Assembly (NCBI GenBank): GCA_036417435.1
Contig: CM070910.1
Span: 82,878,784-82,942,783 of the forward strand
DNA length: 64,000 nt
DNA from: Inia geoffrensis
Lineage: Eukaryota; Chordata; Mammalia; Artiodactyla; Iniidae
Reading direction: 5' to 3'
In this document: piece by piece, positions 1 through 12,514 of the stretch
How the letters are laid out: every line of letters starts with the position of its first letter
How positions within the stretch are numbered: the stretch's first letter is position 1
Made by a program: the position numbers and the translations under genes
Notes under the pieces: model-generated
Database searches by the model: none
Told to the model about the DNA's origin: nothing
Seen by the model: only the letters and a program-made list of their open reading frames with translations

Positions 1-493
1 GATTAGGGTACAGGTTAGGGTACCGCTGCGGTTTAGTGTTAGCGTACATGTGAGGGCACGAGTTAGTCTTGGTGTCCTGGTTAAGATTAGGGCACGGGTG
101 AGGGTAAGGCTTCGGGTGAGGGTCAGGTTTAGGATTCGGGTTAGGGTTAGTGTTCGGTAATGGAGAGGGATTAGGGTACAGGTTAGGGTACGACAATGAT
201 TAAGGGTTAGCGTAAGTGTGAGGGCATGAGTTAGTGTTGGTGTACTGGTTAAGACAAGGGCACCGATGAGGGTAAGGCCTCGGAAAAGGGTCAGGTTCAG
301 GGTTTCGCTTAGGGTTAGGGTTAGGAAATGGGGAGGGATTAGGGTAGAGGATAGTGTCCGACAATGCTTAAGCGTTAACGTACGTTTTTGGGCATGAGTT
401 AGTGTTTGTGTACTGGTTAAGATTAGGGCATTGGTAAGGGTAGGGCATCGGAAGTGGGTCAGGTTTAGGGATGGGGTTAGGGTTAGGGTTAAG
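1..493 (+). repeat. Partial HOR: M6 (cut by window edge), M7, M8
   Basis: M6 would start 11 bp before the window, M7 starts at 158 (TAATGG instead of GAATGG) and M8 at 326. The same private variants recur at 11014-11506, the right copy of the 11-kb-spaced duplication. Confidence 0.9.
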
Positions 494-1501
494 GAATGGG
501 GAGGGATTAGGGTACAATTTAGGGTACGACAACGCTTAAGGTTTAGCGTACGTGTGAGGGCACGAGTTAGTGTTGGTGTCCTGGTTAAGATTAGGGCACG
601 GGTGATGGTAAGGCTTTGGGTGAGGGTCAGGGTTAGGATTCGTGTTAGGGTTAGGGTTAAGGAATGCAGAGGGATTAGAGTACAGCTTAGGGTACGACAG
701 TGCTTAAGGGTTAGCATTCGTGTGAGGGCAAGGTTTAGTGTTAGTGTCCTGGTTAAGATTAGGGCACGGGTGAGGGTAAGGCTTCAGGTGAGGGTCAGGG
801 TTAGGATTCGGGTTAGGTTTAAGGTTAGGGAATGGGGAGATATTAGGGAACAGTTTAGGGTACCACAGCGCTTAAGGTATAGCGTACGTGTGAGGTCACT
901 TGTTAGTGTTAGTGTAGTGCTTACGATTAGGAAACGGGTGAGGGTAAGGCCTCGGAAGAGGTTCACGTTAAGGGTTAGGGTTAGAGTTAGGGTTAGGGAA
1001 TGGGGATTGATTAGTGTACAGGTTAGGGTACGGCAATGGCTTAGGGTTAGCGTACGTTAGAGGGCATGGGTTAGTGTTGATGTACTGGTTAAAATTAGGA
1101 CACGGGTGAGGGTAAAGTTTCGGGTGAGTGTCATGGTTAGGTTTCAGGTTAGGGTTAGGGTTAGGGAATGCAGAGAGATTAGGGTACAGGTTAGGCTACC
1201 GCTGCGGTTTAGTGTTAGCGTACGTGTGAGGGCACGAGTTAGTCTTGGTCTCCTGGTTAAGATTAGGGCACGGGTGAGGGTAAGGCTTCGGGTGAGGGTC
1301 AGGGTTAGGATTCGGGTTAGGGTTAGGGTTAGGGAATGGGGAGGGATTAGGGTACAGGATAGGGTACGACAATGCTTAAGGGTTAGCATACGTTTGAGGG
1401 CATGAGTTAGTGTTTGTGTACTGGTTAAGATTAGGGCATTGGTTAGGGTAGGACATCGGAAGTGGGTTAGGTTTAGGGATGGGGTTAGGATTAGGGTTAA
1501 G
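494..1501 (+). repeat. 6-monomer HOR variant lacking M3 and M7, 1008 bp
   Basis: Order M1 494, M2 662, M4 830, M5 998, M6 1166, M8 1334. M3 and M7 are cleanly missing, so M2 runs into M4 and M6 into M8 with the 168-bp spacing kept. M6 here begins GAATGCAGAGAG. Repeated at 11507-12514. Confidence 0.9.
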
Positions 1502-2845
1502 GAATGGGGAGGGATTAGGGTACAATTTAGGGTACGACAATGCTTAAGGTTTAACGTACGTGTGAGGGCACGAGTTAGTTTTGGTGTCCTGGTTAAGATT
1601 AGGGCACGGGTGAGGGTAAGGCTTCGGGTGAGGGTCAGGGTTAGGATTCGTGTTAGGGTTAGGGTTAAGGAATGCAGAGGGATTAGGGTACAGCTTAGGG
1701 TACGACAGTGCTTAAGGGTTAGCGTTTGTGTGAGGGCAAGGGTTAGTGTTAGTGTTCTGGTTAAGATTAGGGCACGGGTGAGGGTAAGGCTTCAGGTGAG
1801 GGTCAGGGTTAGGATTCGGGTTAGGGTTAGGGTTAGGGAATGGGGAGGGATTAGGGTACAGTTTAGGGTACGACAACGATTAAGGGTTAGCGTACGTGTG
1901 AGGGCGCGAGTTAGTGTTGGTGTCCTGGTTAAGATTAGGGCACGGGTGAGAGTAAGGTTTCGGGTGAGGGTCAGGGATAGAATTCGGGTTAGGTTTAGGG
2001 TTAGGGAATGGGGAGATATTAGGGGACAGTTTAGGGTACCACAACGCTTAAGGTTTAGCGTACGTGTGAGGTCACTAGTTAATGTTAGTGTACTGCTTAC
2101 GATTAGGGCACGGGTGAGGGTAAGGTCTCGGAAGAGGGTCACGTTAAGGTTTAGGGTTAGGGTTAGGGTTAGGGAATGGGGATTGATTAGGGTACAGGTT
2201 AGGGTACGGCAATGGCTTAGTGTTAGCGTACGTTAGAGGGCATGGGTTAGTGTTGATGTACTGGTTAAAATTAGGACAGGGGTGAGGGTAAAGTTTAGGG
2301 TGAGTGTCATGGTTAGGTTTCAGGTTAGGGTTAGGGTTAGGGAATGGAGAGGGATTAGGGTACAAGTTAGGGTACCGCTGCGGTTTAGTGTTAGCGTACA
2401 TGTGAGGGCACGAGTTAGTCTTGGTCTCCTGGTTAAGATTAGGGCACGGGTGAGGGTAAGGCTTCGGGTGAGGGTCAGGGTTAGGATTCGGGTTAGGGTT
2501 AGGGTTCGGGAATGGAGAGGGATTAGGGTACAGGTTAGGGTACGAAAATGATTAAGGGTTAGCGTAAGTGTGAGGGCACGAGTTAGTGTTGGTGTACTGG
2601 TTAAGACAAGGGCACCGATGAGCGTAAGGCCTCGGACAAGGGTCAGGTTCAGGGTTTTGCTTAGGGTTAGGGTTAGGGAATGGGGAGGGATTAGGGTAGA
2701 GGATACTGTACGACAATGCTTAAGCGTTAACGTACGTTTTTGGGCATGAGTTTGTGTTTGTGTACTGGTTAAGAGTAGGGCATTGGTTAGGGTAGGGCAT
2801 CGGAAGTGGGTCAGGTTTAGGGATGGGGTTAGGGTTAGGGTTAAG
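1502..2845 (+). repeat. Complete 8-monomer HOR, 1344 bp
   Basis: M1 to M8 in order at 1502, 1670, 1838, 2006, 2174, 2342, 2510, 2678, each 168 bp. M7 has the unusual core ACGAAAATGATT. Repeated at 12515-13858. Confidence 0.92.
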
Positions 2846-4350
2846 GAATGGGGAGGGATTAGGGTACAATTTAGGGTACGACAACGCTTAAAGTTTATCG
2901 TACGTGTGAGGGCATGAGTTAGTGTTGGTGTCGTGGTTAAGATTAGGGCACGGGTGAGGGTAAGGCTTCGGGTGAGGGTCAGGGTTAGGATTCGTGTTAG
3001 GTTTAGGGTTAAGGAATGCAGAGGGATTAGGGTACAGCTTAGGGTTCGACAGTACTTAAGGGTTAGCGTTCGTGTGAGGTCAAGGGTTAGTGTTAGTGTC
3101 CTGGTTAAGATTAGGGCACGGGTGAGGGTAAGGCTTCGGGTGAGGGTCAGGGTTAGGATTCGTGTTAGGTTTAGGGTTAAGGAATGCAGAGGGATTAGGG
3201 TACAGCTTAGGGTACGACAGTGCTTAAGGGTTAGCGTTCGTGTGAGGGCAAGGGTTAGTGTTAGTGTCCTGGTTAAGATTAGGGCACGGGTGAGGGTAAG
3301 GTTTCTGGTGAGGGTCAGGGATAGAATTCGGGTTAGGTTTAGGGTTAGGGAATGGGGAGATATTAGGGCACAGTTTAGGGTACCACAAGGATTAAGGTTT
3401 AGCCTACGTGTTAGGTCACTAGTTAGTGTTAGTGTACTGCTTACGATTAGGGCACGGGTGAGGGTAAGGCCTCGGAAGAGGGTCACGTTAATGGTTTGGG
3501 TTAGGGTTAGGGAATGGGGAGGGATTAGGGTACAGTTTAGAGTACGACAACGATTAGGGTTAGCGTCCGTGTGAGGGCACGAGTTAGTGTTGGTGTCCTG
3601 GTTAAGATTATGGCACGGGTGAGAGTAAGGTTTTGGGTGAGGGTCAGGGATAGAATTCGGGTTAGGGTTAGGGTTAGGGAATGGGGAGATATTAGGGCAC
3701 AGTTTAGGGTACCACAGCGCTTAAGGTTTAGCGTACGTGTGAGGTCACTAGTTAGTGTTAGTGTACTGCTTACGATTAGGGCACGGGTGAGGGTAAGGCC
3801 TCGGAAGAGGGTCACGTTAAGGTTTAGGGTTATGGTTAGGGTTAGGGAATGGGGATTGATTAGGGTACAGGTTAGGGTACGGCAATGGCTTAGGGTTAGC
3901 GTACGTTAGAGGGCATGGGTTAGTGTTGATGTACTGGTTAAAATTATGACACGGGTGAGGGTAAAGTTTCGGGTGAGTGTCATGGTTAGGTTTCAGGTTA
4001 GGGATAGGGTTAGGGAATGGAGAGGGATTAGGGTACAGGTTAGGGTACCGCTGCGGTTTAGTGTTAGCGTACGTGTGAGGGCACGAGTTAGTCTTGGTGT
4101 CCTGGTTAAGATTAGGTCACGGGTGAGGGTAAGGCTTCGGGTGAGGTTCAGGGTTAGGATTCGGGTTAGGGTTAGGGTTAGGGAATGGGGAGGGATTAGG
4201 GTACAGGATAGGGTACGACAATGCTTAAGGGTTAATGTACGTTTGAGGTCATGAGTTAGTGTTTGTGTACTGGTTAAGATTAAGTCATTGGTTAGTGTAG
4301 GGCATCGGAAGTGGGTCAGGTTTAGGGATGGGGTTAGGGTTAGGGTTAAG
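2846..4350 (+). repeat. 9-monomer HOR variant with duplicated M2 and M3/M4, 1505 bp
   Basis: Order M1 2846, M2 3014, M2/M3 fusion 3182, M4 3350 (162 bp), M3 3512 (167 bp), M4 3679, M5 3847, M6 4015, M8 4183; M7 missing. The monomer at 3182 begins as M2 (GAATGCAGAG) and ends as M3 (ATAGAATTCGGG). A 1-bp loss at about 3557 shortens M3. Repeated at 13859-15363. Confidence 0.9.
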
Positions 4351-5676
4351 GAATGGGGAGGGATTAGGGTATAATTTAGGGTACGACAACGCTTAAGGTT
4401 TAGCGTACGTGTGAGGGCACGAGTTAGTGTTGGTGTCCTGGTTAAGATTAGGGCACGGGTGAGGGTAAGGTTTCGGGTGAGGGTCAGGGTTAGGATTCGG
4501 GTTAGGGTTAGGGTTAAGGAATGCAGAGGGATTAGGTTACAGCTTAGGGTACGACAGTGCTTAAGGGTTAGCGTTCGTGTGAGAGCAAGGGTTAGTGTTA
4601 GTGTCCTGGTTAAGATTAGGGCACGGGTGAGGGTAAGGCTTCAGGTGTGGGTCAGGGTTAGGATTCGGGTTAGGGTTAGGGTTAGGGAATGGGGAGGGAT
4701 TAGGGTACAGTTTAGGGTACGACAACGATTAAGGGTGGGCGTACGTGTCAGGGCACGAGTTAGTGTTGGTGTCCTGGTTAAGATTAGGGCACGGGTGAGG
4801 GTCAGGGATAGAATTCGGGTTAGGGTTAGGTTTAGGGAATGGGGAGATATTAGGGCAAAGTTTAGGGTACCACAACGCTTAAGGTTTAGCGTAGGTGTGA
4901 GGTCACTAGTTAGTGTTATTGTACTGCTTACGATTAGGGCACGGGTGAGGGTAAGGTCTCGGAAGAGGGTCACGTTAAGGGTTAGGGTTTTTGTTGGGGT
5001 TAGGGAATGGGGATTGATTAGGGTACAGGTTAGGGTACGGCAATGGCTTAGGGTTAGCGTACGTTAGAGGGCATGGGTTAGTGTTGATGTACTGGTTAAA
5101 ATTAGGACAGGGGTGAGGGTAAAGTTTAGGGTGAGTGTCATGGTTAGGTTTCAGGTTAGGGTTAGGGTTAGGGAATGGAGAGGGATTAGGGTACAGGTTA
5201 GGGTACCGCTGCGGTTTAGTGTTAGCGTACATGTGAGGGCACGAGTTAGTCTTGGTCTCCTGGTTAAGATTAGGGCACGGGTGAGGGTAAGGCTTCGGGT
5301 GAGGGTCAGGGTTAGGATTCGGGTTAGGGTTAGGGTTCGGGAATGGAGAGGGATTAGGGTACAGGTTAGGGTACGACAATGATTAAGGGTTAGCATAAGT
5401 GTGAGGGCACGAGTTAGTGTTGGTGTACTGGTTAAGACAAGGTCACCGATGAGCGTAAGGCCTCGGAAAAGGGTCAGGTTCAGGGTTTTGCTTAGGGTTA
5501 GTGTTAGGGAATGGGGAGGGATTAGGGTAGAGGATACTGTACGACAATGCTTAAGCGTTAACGTACGTTTTTGGGCATGAGTTAGTGTTTGTGTACTCGT
5601 TAAGATTAGGGCATTGGTTAGGGTAGGGCATCGGAAGTGGGTCAGGTTTAGGGATGGGGTTAGGGTTAGGGTTAAG
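4351..5676 (+). repeat. 8-monomer HOR with 150-bp M3, 1326 bp
   Basis: M1 4351, M2 4519, short M3 4687, M4 4837, M5 5005, M6 5173, M7 5341, M8 5509. The short M3 lacks the 18-bp stretch after CACGGGTGAGGG and carries GGGTGGGCGTACG and CGTGTCAGGG. These marks define a subfamily found again at 7687, 10517, 17374 and 22563. Confidence 0.92.
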
Positions 5677-8340
5677 GAATGGGGAGGGATTAGGGTACAA
5701 TTTAGGGTACGACAACGCTTAAGGTTTAGCGTACGTGTGAGGGAACGAGTTAGTGTTGGTGTCCTGGTTAAGATTAGGGCACGGGTGAGGGTAAGGCTTC
5801 GTGTGAGGGTCAGGGTTAGGATTCCTGTTAGGTTTAGGGTTAAGGAATGCAGAGGGATTAGGGTACAGCTTAGGGTTCGACAGTACTTAAGGGTTAGCGT
5901 TCGTGTGAGGTCAAGAGTTAGTGTTAGTGTCCTGGTTAAGATTAGGGCACGGGTGAGGGTAAGGCTTCAGGTGAGGGTCAGGGTTAGGATTCGGGTTAGG
6001 GTTAGGGTTAGGGAATGGGGAGGGCTTAGGGTACAGTTTAGGGTACGACAACGAATAAGGGTTAGCGTACGTGTGAGGGCACGAGTTAGTGTTGGTGTCC
6101 TGGTTAAGATTAGGGCACGGGTGAGAGTAAGGTTTCGGGTGAGGGTCAGGGATAGAATTCGGGTTAGGTTTAGGGTTAGGGAATGGGGAGATATTAGGGC
6201 ACAGTTTAGGGTACCACAACGCTTAAGGTTTAGCGGACGTGTGAGGTCACTAGTTAGTGTTAGTGTACTGCTTACGATTAGGGCACGGGTGAGGGTAAGG
6301 CCTCGGAAGAGGGTCACGTTAAGGGTTAGGGTTAGGTTTAGGGAATGGGGGGGGATTAGGGTACAGTTTAGGGTACGACAACGATTAAGGGTTAGCGTAC
6401 GTGTGAGGGCACGAGTTAGTGTTGGTGTCCTGGTTAAGATTAGGGCACGGGTGAGAGTAAGGTTTCGGGTGAGGTTCAGGGATAGAATTCGGGTTAGGGT
6501 TAGGGTTAGGGAATGGGGAGATATTAGGGCACAGTTTAGGGTACCACAGCGCTTAAGGTTTAGCATACGTGTGAGGTCACTAGTTAGTGTTAGTGTACTG
6601 CTTACGATTAGGGCACGGGTGAGGGTAAGGCCTCGGAAGAGGGTCACGTTAAGGGTTAGGGTTAGGGTTAGGGTTAGGGAATGGGGATTGATTAAGGTAC
6701 AGGTTAGTGTACGGCAATGGCTTATGGTTAGCGTACGTTAGAGGGCATGAGTTAGTGTTGATGTACTGGTTAAAATTAGGACACGGGTGAGGGTAAAGTT
6801 TCGGGTGATTGTCATGGTTAGGTTTCAGGTTAGGGTTAGGGTTAGGGAATGGAGAGGGATTAGGGTACAGGTTAGGGTACCGCTGTGGTTTAGTGTTAGC
6901 GTACGTGTGAGGGCACGAGTTAGTCTTGGTGTCCTGGTTAAGATTAGGGCACGGGTGAGGTTAAGGTTTCTGGTGAGGGTCAGGGTTAGGATTCGGGTTA
7001 GGGTTAGTGTTAGGGAATGGAGAGGGATGAGGGTACAGGTTAGGGTACGACAATGCTTAAGGGTTAGCGTAAGTGTGAGGGCACGAGTTAGTGTTGGTGT
7101 ACTGGTTAAGACAAGGGCACCGATGAGGGTAAGGCCTCGGAAAAGGGTCTCGTTCAGGGTATCGCTTAGGGTTAGGGTTAGGGACTGGGGAGGGATTAGG
7201 GTAGAGGATAGGGTACGACAATGCTTAAGGGTTAACGTACGTTTGAGGGCATGAGTTAGTGTTTGTGTACTGGTTAAGATTAGGTCATTGGTTAGGGTAG
7301 GGCATCGGAAGTCTGTCAGGTTTAGGGATGGGGTTATGGTTAGGGTTAAGGAATGGGGAGGGATTAGGGTATAATTTAGGGTACGACAACGCTGAAGGTT
7401 TAGCGTTCGTGTGAGGGAATGAGTTAGTGTCGGTGTCCTGGTTAAGATTAGGGCAAGGGTGACGGTAAGGTTTCGGGTGAGGGTCAGGGTTAGGATTCGG
7501 GTTAGGGTTAGGGTTAAGGAATGCAGAGGGATTAGGGTACAGCTTAGGGTACGACAGTGCTTAAGGGTTAGCGTTCGTGTGAGGGCAAGGGTTAGTGTTA
7601 GTGTCCTGGTTAAGATTAGGGCACGGGTGACGGTAAGGCTTCAGCTGTGGGTCAGGGTTAGGATTCGGGTTAGGGTTAGGGTTAGGGAATGGGGAGGGAT
7701 TAGGATACAGTTTAGGGTACGACAACGTTTAAGGGTGGGCGTACGTGTCAGGGCACGAGTTAGTGTTGGTGTCCTGGTTAAGATTAGGGCACGGGTGAGG
7801 GTCAGGAATAGAATTCGGGTTAGGGTTAGGGTTAGGGAATGGGGAGATATTAGGGCACAGTTTAGGGTACCACAACGCTTAAGGTTTAGCGTACGTGTGA
7901 GGTCACTAGTTAGTGTTATTGTACTGCTTACGATTAGGGCACGGGTGAGGGTAAGGCCTCGGAAGAGGGTCACGTTAAGGGTTAGGGTTTGGGTTAGGGT
8001 TAGGGAATGGGGATTGATTAGGGTACAGGTTAGGGTACGGCAATGGCTTAGGGTTAGCGTACGTTAGAGGGCATGGGTTAGTGTTGATGTACTGGTTAAA
8101 ATTAGGACAGTGGTGAGGGTAAAGTTTAGGGTGAGTGTCATGGTTAGGTTTCAGGTTAGGGTTAGGGTTAGGGAATGGAGAGGGATTAGGGTACAGGTTA
8201 AGGTACCGCTGCGGTTTAGTGTTAGCGTACATGTGAGGGCACGAGTTAGTCTTGGTGTCCTGGTTAAGATTAGGGCACGGGTGAGGGTAAGGCTTCGGGT
8301 GAGGGTCAGGGTTAGCATTCGGGTTAGGGTTAGGGTTCGG
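5341..8340 (+). repeat. 3000-bp super-unit (18 monomers) of left domain
   Basis: From M7 at 5341 to the next M7 at 8341, a 10-mer-like and an 8-mer-like part alternate: 18 monomers minus 24 bp (one 6-bp and one 18-bp loss). The same arrangement recurs at 8341-11170 (2830 bp, one M6 missing and two single-base losses) and, taken from M8 to M8, at 15196-18195 (3000 bp). Confidence 0.9.
5677..7350 (+). repeat. 10-monomer HOR variant (M3-M4 repeated), 1674 bp
   Basis: M1 5677, M2 5845, M3 6013, M4 6181 (162 bp), M3 6343, M4 6511, M5 6679, M6 6847, M7 7015, M8 7183. The M3-M4 pair is doubled and the first M4 of the pair lacks one hexamer. With the next block it forms a 3000-bp super-unit. Confidence 0.92.
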
Positions 8341-8676
8341 GAATGGAGAGGGATTAGGGTACAGGTTAGGGTACGACAATGATTAAGGTTTAGCGTAAGT
8401 GTGAGGGCACGAGTTAGTGTTGGTGTACTGGTTAAGACAAGGGCACCGATGAGCGTAAGGCCTCGGAAAAGGGTCAGGTTCAGGGTTTTGCTTAGGGTTA
8501 GGGTTAGGGAATAGGGAGGGATTAGGGTAGAGGATACTGTACGACAATGCTTAAGCGTTAACGTATGTTTTTGGGCATGAGTTAGTGTTTGTGTACTGGT
8601 TAAGAGTAGGGCAGTGGTTAGGGTAGGGCATCGGAAGTGGGTCAGGTTTAGGGATGGGGTTAGGGTTAGTGTTAAG
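7351..8676 (+). repeat. 8-monomer HOR with 150-bp M3, 1326 bp
   Basis: M1 7351, M2 7519, short M3 7687, M4 7837, M5 8005, M6 8173, M7 8341, M8 8509. M2 carries GCTTCAGCTGTGGG, shared with 17206 but not with 4519 or 10349. Second half of the 3000-bp super-unit. Confidence 0.92.
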
Positions 8677-10180
8677 CAATTGGGAGGGATTAGGGTACAA
8701 TTTAGGGAACGACAACGCTTAAGGTTTAGCGTACGTGTGAGGGCACGAGTTAGTGTTGGTGTCCTGGTTAAGATTAGGGCACGGGTGAGGGTAAGGCTTT
8801 GGGTGAGGGTCAGGGTTAGGATTCGTGTTAGGTTTAGGGTTAAGGAATGCAGAGGGATTAGGGTACAGCTTAGGGTTCGACAGTACTTAAGGGTTAGCGT
8901 TTGTGTAAGGTCAAGGGTTAGTGTTAGTGTCCTGGTTAAGATTAGGGCACGGGTGAGGGTAAGGCTTCAGGTGAGGGTCAGGGTTAGGATTCTGGTTAGG
9001 GTTAGGATTAGGGAATGGGGAGGGATTAGGGTACAGTTTAGGGTACGACAACGAATAAGGGTTAGCGTACGTGTGAGGGCACGAGTTAGTGTTGGTGTCC
9101 TGGTTAAGATTAGGGCACGGGTGAGAGTAAGGTTTCGGGTGAGGGTCAGGGATAGAATTCGGGTTAGGTTTAGGGTTAGGGAATGGGGAGATATTAGGGC
9201 ACAGTTTAGGGTACCACAACACTTAAGGTTTAGCGTACGTGTGAGGTCACTAGTTAGTGTTTGTGTACTGCTTACGATTAGGGCACGGGTGAGTGTAAGG
9301 CCTCGGAAGAGGGTCACATTAAGGGTTAGGGTTAGGGTTAGGGAATGGGGGGGGATTAGGGTACAGTTTAGGGTACGACAACGATTAACGGTTAGCGTAC
9401 GTGTGAGGGCACGAGTTAGTGTTGGTGTCCTGGTTAAGATTAGGGCACGGGTGAGAGTAAGGTTTCGGGTGAGGGTCAGGGATAGAATTCGGGTTAGGGT
9501 TAGGGTTAGGGAATGGGGAGATATTAGGGCACAGTTTAGGATACCACAGCGCTTAAGGTTTAGCGTACGTGTGAGGTCACTAGTTAGTGTTAGTGTACTG
9601 CTTACGATTAGGACACGGGTGAGTGTAAGGCCTCGGAAGAGGGTCACGTTAAGGGTTAGGGTTAGGGTTAGGGTTAGGGAATGGGGATTGATTAAGGTAC
9701 AGGTTAGGGTACGGCAATGGCTTATGGTTAGCGTACGTTAGAGGGCATGGGTTAGTGTTGATGTACTGGTTAAAATTAGGACACGGGTGAGGGTAAAGTT
9801 TCGGTGAGTGTCATGGTTAGGTTTCAGGTTACGGTTAGGGTTAGGGAATGTAGAGGGATTAGGGTACAGGTTAGGGTACGACAATGCTTATGGGTTAGCG
9901 TAAGTGTGAGGGCACAAGTTAGTGTTGGTGTACTGGTTAAGACAAGGGCACCGATGAGGGTGAGGCCTCGAAAAGGGTCACGTTCAGGGTTTCGCTTAGG
10001 GTTAGGGTTAGGGAATGGGGAGGGATTAGGGTAGAGGATAGGGTACGACAATGCTTAAGGGTTAACGTACGTTTGAGGGCATGAGTTAGTGTTTGTGTAC
10101 TGGTTAAGATTAGGTCATTGGTTAGGGTAGGGCATCGGAAGTGGGTCTGGTTTAGGGATGGGGTTAGGGTTAGGGTTAAG
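8677..10180 (+). repeat. 9-monomer HOR variant (M3-M4 repeated, M6 missing), 1504 bp
   Basis: M1 8677 (starts CAATTGG), M2 8845, M3 9013, M4 9181 (162 bp), M3 9343, M4 9511, M5 9679 (167 bp, TTTCGGTGAG), M7 9846 (167 bp, CCTCGAAAAGG), M8 10013. M5 joins M7 directly. The same M5-M7 junction with the same 1-bp loss in M7 recurs at 19036-19370. Confidence 0.91.
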
Positions 10181-11506
10181 GAATGGGGAGGGATTAGGGT
10201 ATAATTTAGGGTACGACAACGCTTAAGGTTTAGCGTTCGTGTGAGGGCATGAGTTAGTGTTGGTGTCCTGGTTAAGATTAGGGCACGGGTGACGGTAAGG
10301 TTTCGGGTGAGGGTCAGGGTTAGGATTCGGGTTAGGGTTAGGGTTAAGGAATGCAGAGGGATTAGGGTACAGCTTAGGGTACGACAGTGCTTAAGGGTTA
10401 GCGTTCGTGTGAGGGCAAGGGTTAGTGTTAGTGTCCTGGTTAAGATTAGGGCACGGGTGAGGGTAAGGCTTCAGGTGTGGGTCAGGGTTAGTATTCGGGT
10501 TAGTGTTAGGGTTAGGGAATGGGGAGGGATTAGGGTACAGTTTAGGGTACGACAACGATTAAAGGTGGGCGTACGTGTCAGGGCACGAGTTAGTGTTGGT
10601 GTCCTGGTTAAGATTGGGGCACGGGTGAGGGTCAGGGATAGAATTCGGGTTAGGGTTAGGGTTAGGGAATGGGGAGATATTAGGGCACAGTTTAGGGTAC
10701 CACAACGCTTAAGGTTTAGCGTACGTGTGAGGTCACTAGTTAGTGTTATTGTACTGCTTACGATTAGGGCACGGGTGAGGGTAAGGCCTCGGAAGAGGGT
10801 CACGTTAAGGGTTAGGGTTTGGGTTAGGGTTAGGGAATGGGGATTGATTAGGGTACAGGTTAGGGTACGGCAATGGCTTAGGGTTAGCGTACGTTAGAGG
10901 GCATGGTTTAGTGTTGATGTACTGGTTAAAATTAGGACAGGGGTGAGGGTAAAGTTTAGGGTGAGTGTCATGGTTAGGTTTCAGGTTAGGGTTAGGGTTA
11001 GGGAATGGAGAGGGATTAGGGTACAGGTTAGGGTACCGCTGCGGTTTAGTGTTAGCGTACATGTGAGGGCAGGAGTTAGTCTTGGTGTCCTGGTTAAGAT
11101 TAGGGCACGGGTGAGGGTAAGGCTTCGGGTGAGGGTCAGGTTTAGGATTCGGGTTAGGGTTAGTGTTCGGTAATGGAGAGGGATTAGGGTACAGGTTAGG
11201 GTACGACAATGATTAAGGGTTAGCGTAAGTGTGAGGGCATGAGTTAGTGTTGGTGTACTGGTTAAGACAAGGGCACCGATGAGGGTAAGGCCTCGGAAAA
11301 GGGTCAGGTTCAGGGTTTCGCTTAGGGTTAGGGTTAGGAAATGGGGAGGGATTAGGGTAGAGGATAGTGTCCGACAATGCTTAAGCGTTAACGTACGTTT
11401 TTGGGCATGAGTTAGTGTTTGTGTACTGGTTAAGATTAGGGCATTGGTAAGGGTAGGGCATCGGAAGTGGGTCAGGTTTAGGGATGGGGTTAGGGTTAGG
11501 GTTAAG
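10181..11506 (+). repeat. 8-monomer HOR with 150-bp M3, 1326 bp
   Basis: M1 10181, M2 10349, short M3 10517, M4 10667, M5 10835, M6 11003, M7 11171, M8 11339. The short M3 has GATTAAAGGTGGGCG and GATTGGGGCACGG, matching the isolated copy at 22563. From 11014 on it is the start of the right copy of the 11,013-bp-offset duplication. Confidence 0.92.
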
Positions 11507-12514
11507 GAATGGGGAGGGATTAGGGTACAATTTAGGGTACGACAACGCTTAAGGTTTAGCGTACGTGTGAGGGCACGAGTTAGTGTTGGTGTCCTGGTTA
11601 AGATTAGGGCACGGGTGATGGTAAGGCTTTGGGTGAGGGTCAGGGTTAGGATTCGTGTTAGGGTTAGGGTTAAGGAATGCAGAGGGATTAGAGTACAGCT
11701 TAGGGTACGACAGTGCTTAAGGGTTAGCATTCGTGTGAGGGCAAGGTTTAGTGTTAGTGTCCTGGTTAAGATTAGGGCACGGGTGAGGGTAAGGCTTCAG
11801 GTGAGGGTCATGGTTAGGATTCGGGTTAGGTTTAAGGTTAGGGAATGGGGAGATATTAGGGAACAGTTTAGGGTACCACAGCGCTTAAGGTATAGCGTAC
11901 GTGTGAGGTCACTTGTTAGTGTTAGTGTAGTGCTTACGATTAGGAAACGGGTGAGGGTAAGGCCTCGGAAGAGGTTCACGTTAAGGGTTAGGGTTAGAGT
12001 TAGGGTTAGGGAATGGGGATTGATTAGTGTACAGGTTAGGGTACGGCAATGGCTTAGGGTTAGCGTACGTTAGAGGGCATGGGTTAGTGTTGATGTACTG
12101 GTTAAAATTAGGACACGGGTGAGGGTAAAGTTTCGGGTGAGTGTCATGGTTAGGTTTCAGGTTAGGGTTAGGGTTAGGGAATGCAGAGAGATTAGGGTAC
12201 AGGTTAGGCTACCGCTGCGGTTTAGTGTTAGCGTACGTGTGAGGGCACGAGTTAGTCTTGGTCTCCTGGTTAAGATTAGGGCACGGGTGAGGGTAAGGCT
12301 TCGGGTGAGGGTCAGGGTTAGGATTCGGGTTAGGGTTAGGGTTAGGGAATGGGGAGGGATTAGGGTACAGGATAGGGTACGACAATGCTTAAGGGTTAGC
12401 ATACGTTTGAGGGCATGAGTTAGTGTTTGTGTACTGGTTAAGATTAGGGCATTGGTTAGGGTAGGACATCGGAAGTGGGTTAGGTTTAGGGATGGGGTTA
12501 GGATTAGGGTTAAG
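11507..12514 (+). repeat. 6-monomer HOR variant lacking M3 and M7, 1008 bp
   Basis: M1 11507, M2 11675, M4 11843, M5 12011, M6 12179, M8 12347. Copy of 494-1501 at offset 11,013. I saw one difference, at 11811 (T for G at 798). Confidence 0.91.

Larger units (their letters stand above)
1..4229 (+). repeat. Left copy of 4.2-kb duplication, offset 11,013 bp
   Basis: Positions 1-4229 match 11014-15242. I found four mismatches (798/11811, 3823/14836, 3841/14854, 3947/14960). The left end is beyond the window, so the duplicated segment may be longer. The right end falls inside M8, at the C/G difference of 4230/15243. Confidence 0.94.

Noticed and set aside
2320..3486. Long minus-strand open frame (388 codons) of Leu-Thr repeats
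   Set aside because: It is the antisense reading of the satellite. The CTAACC register has no stop, the frame begins and ends at arbitrary repeat variants, and a near-identical one sits at 13333-14499 only because the DNA is duplicated. No domain, codon structure or promoter was seen.
4975..5379. Pro-Asn-rich minus-strand frames resembling a low-complexity structural protein
   Set aside because: They come from the CCTAAC register of the same repeat and recur at M5-M7 throughout the window.
5614..6741. 375-codon plus-strand Arg-Val frame as a basic, histone-like or protamine-like protein
   Set aside because: The AGGGTT register gives Arg-Val automatically. Similar frames recur at M8 starts through the array and are broken freely by 1-bp losses in other copies.
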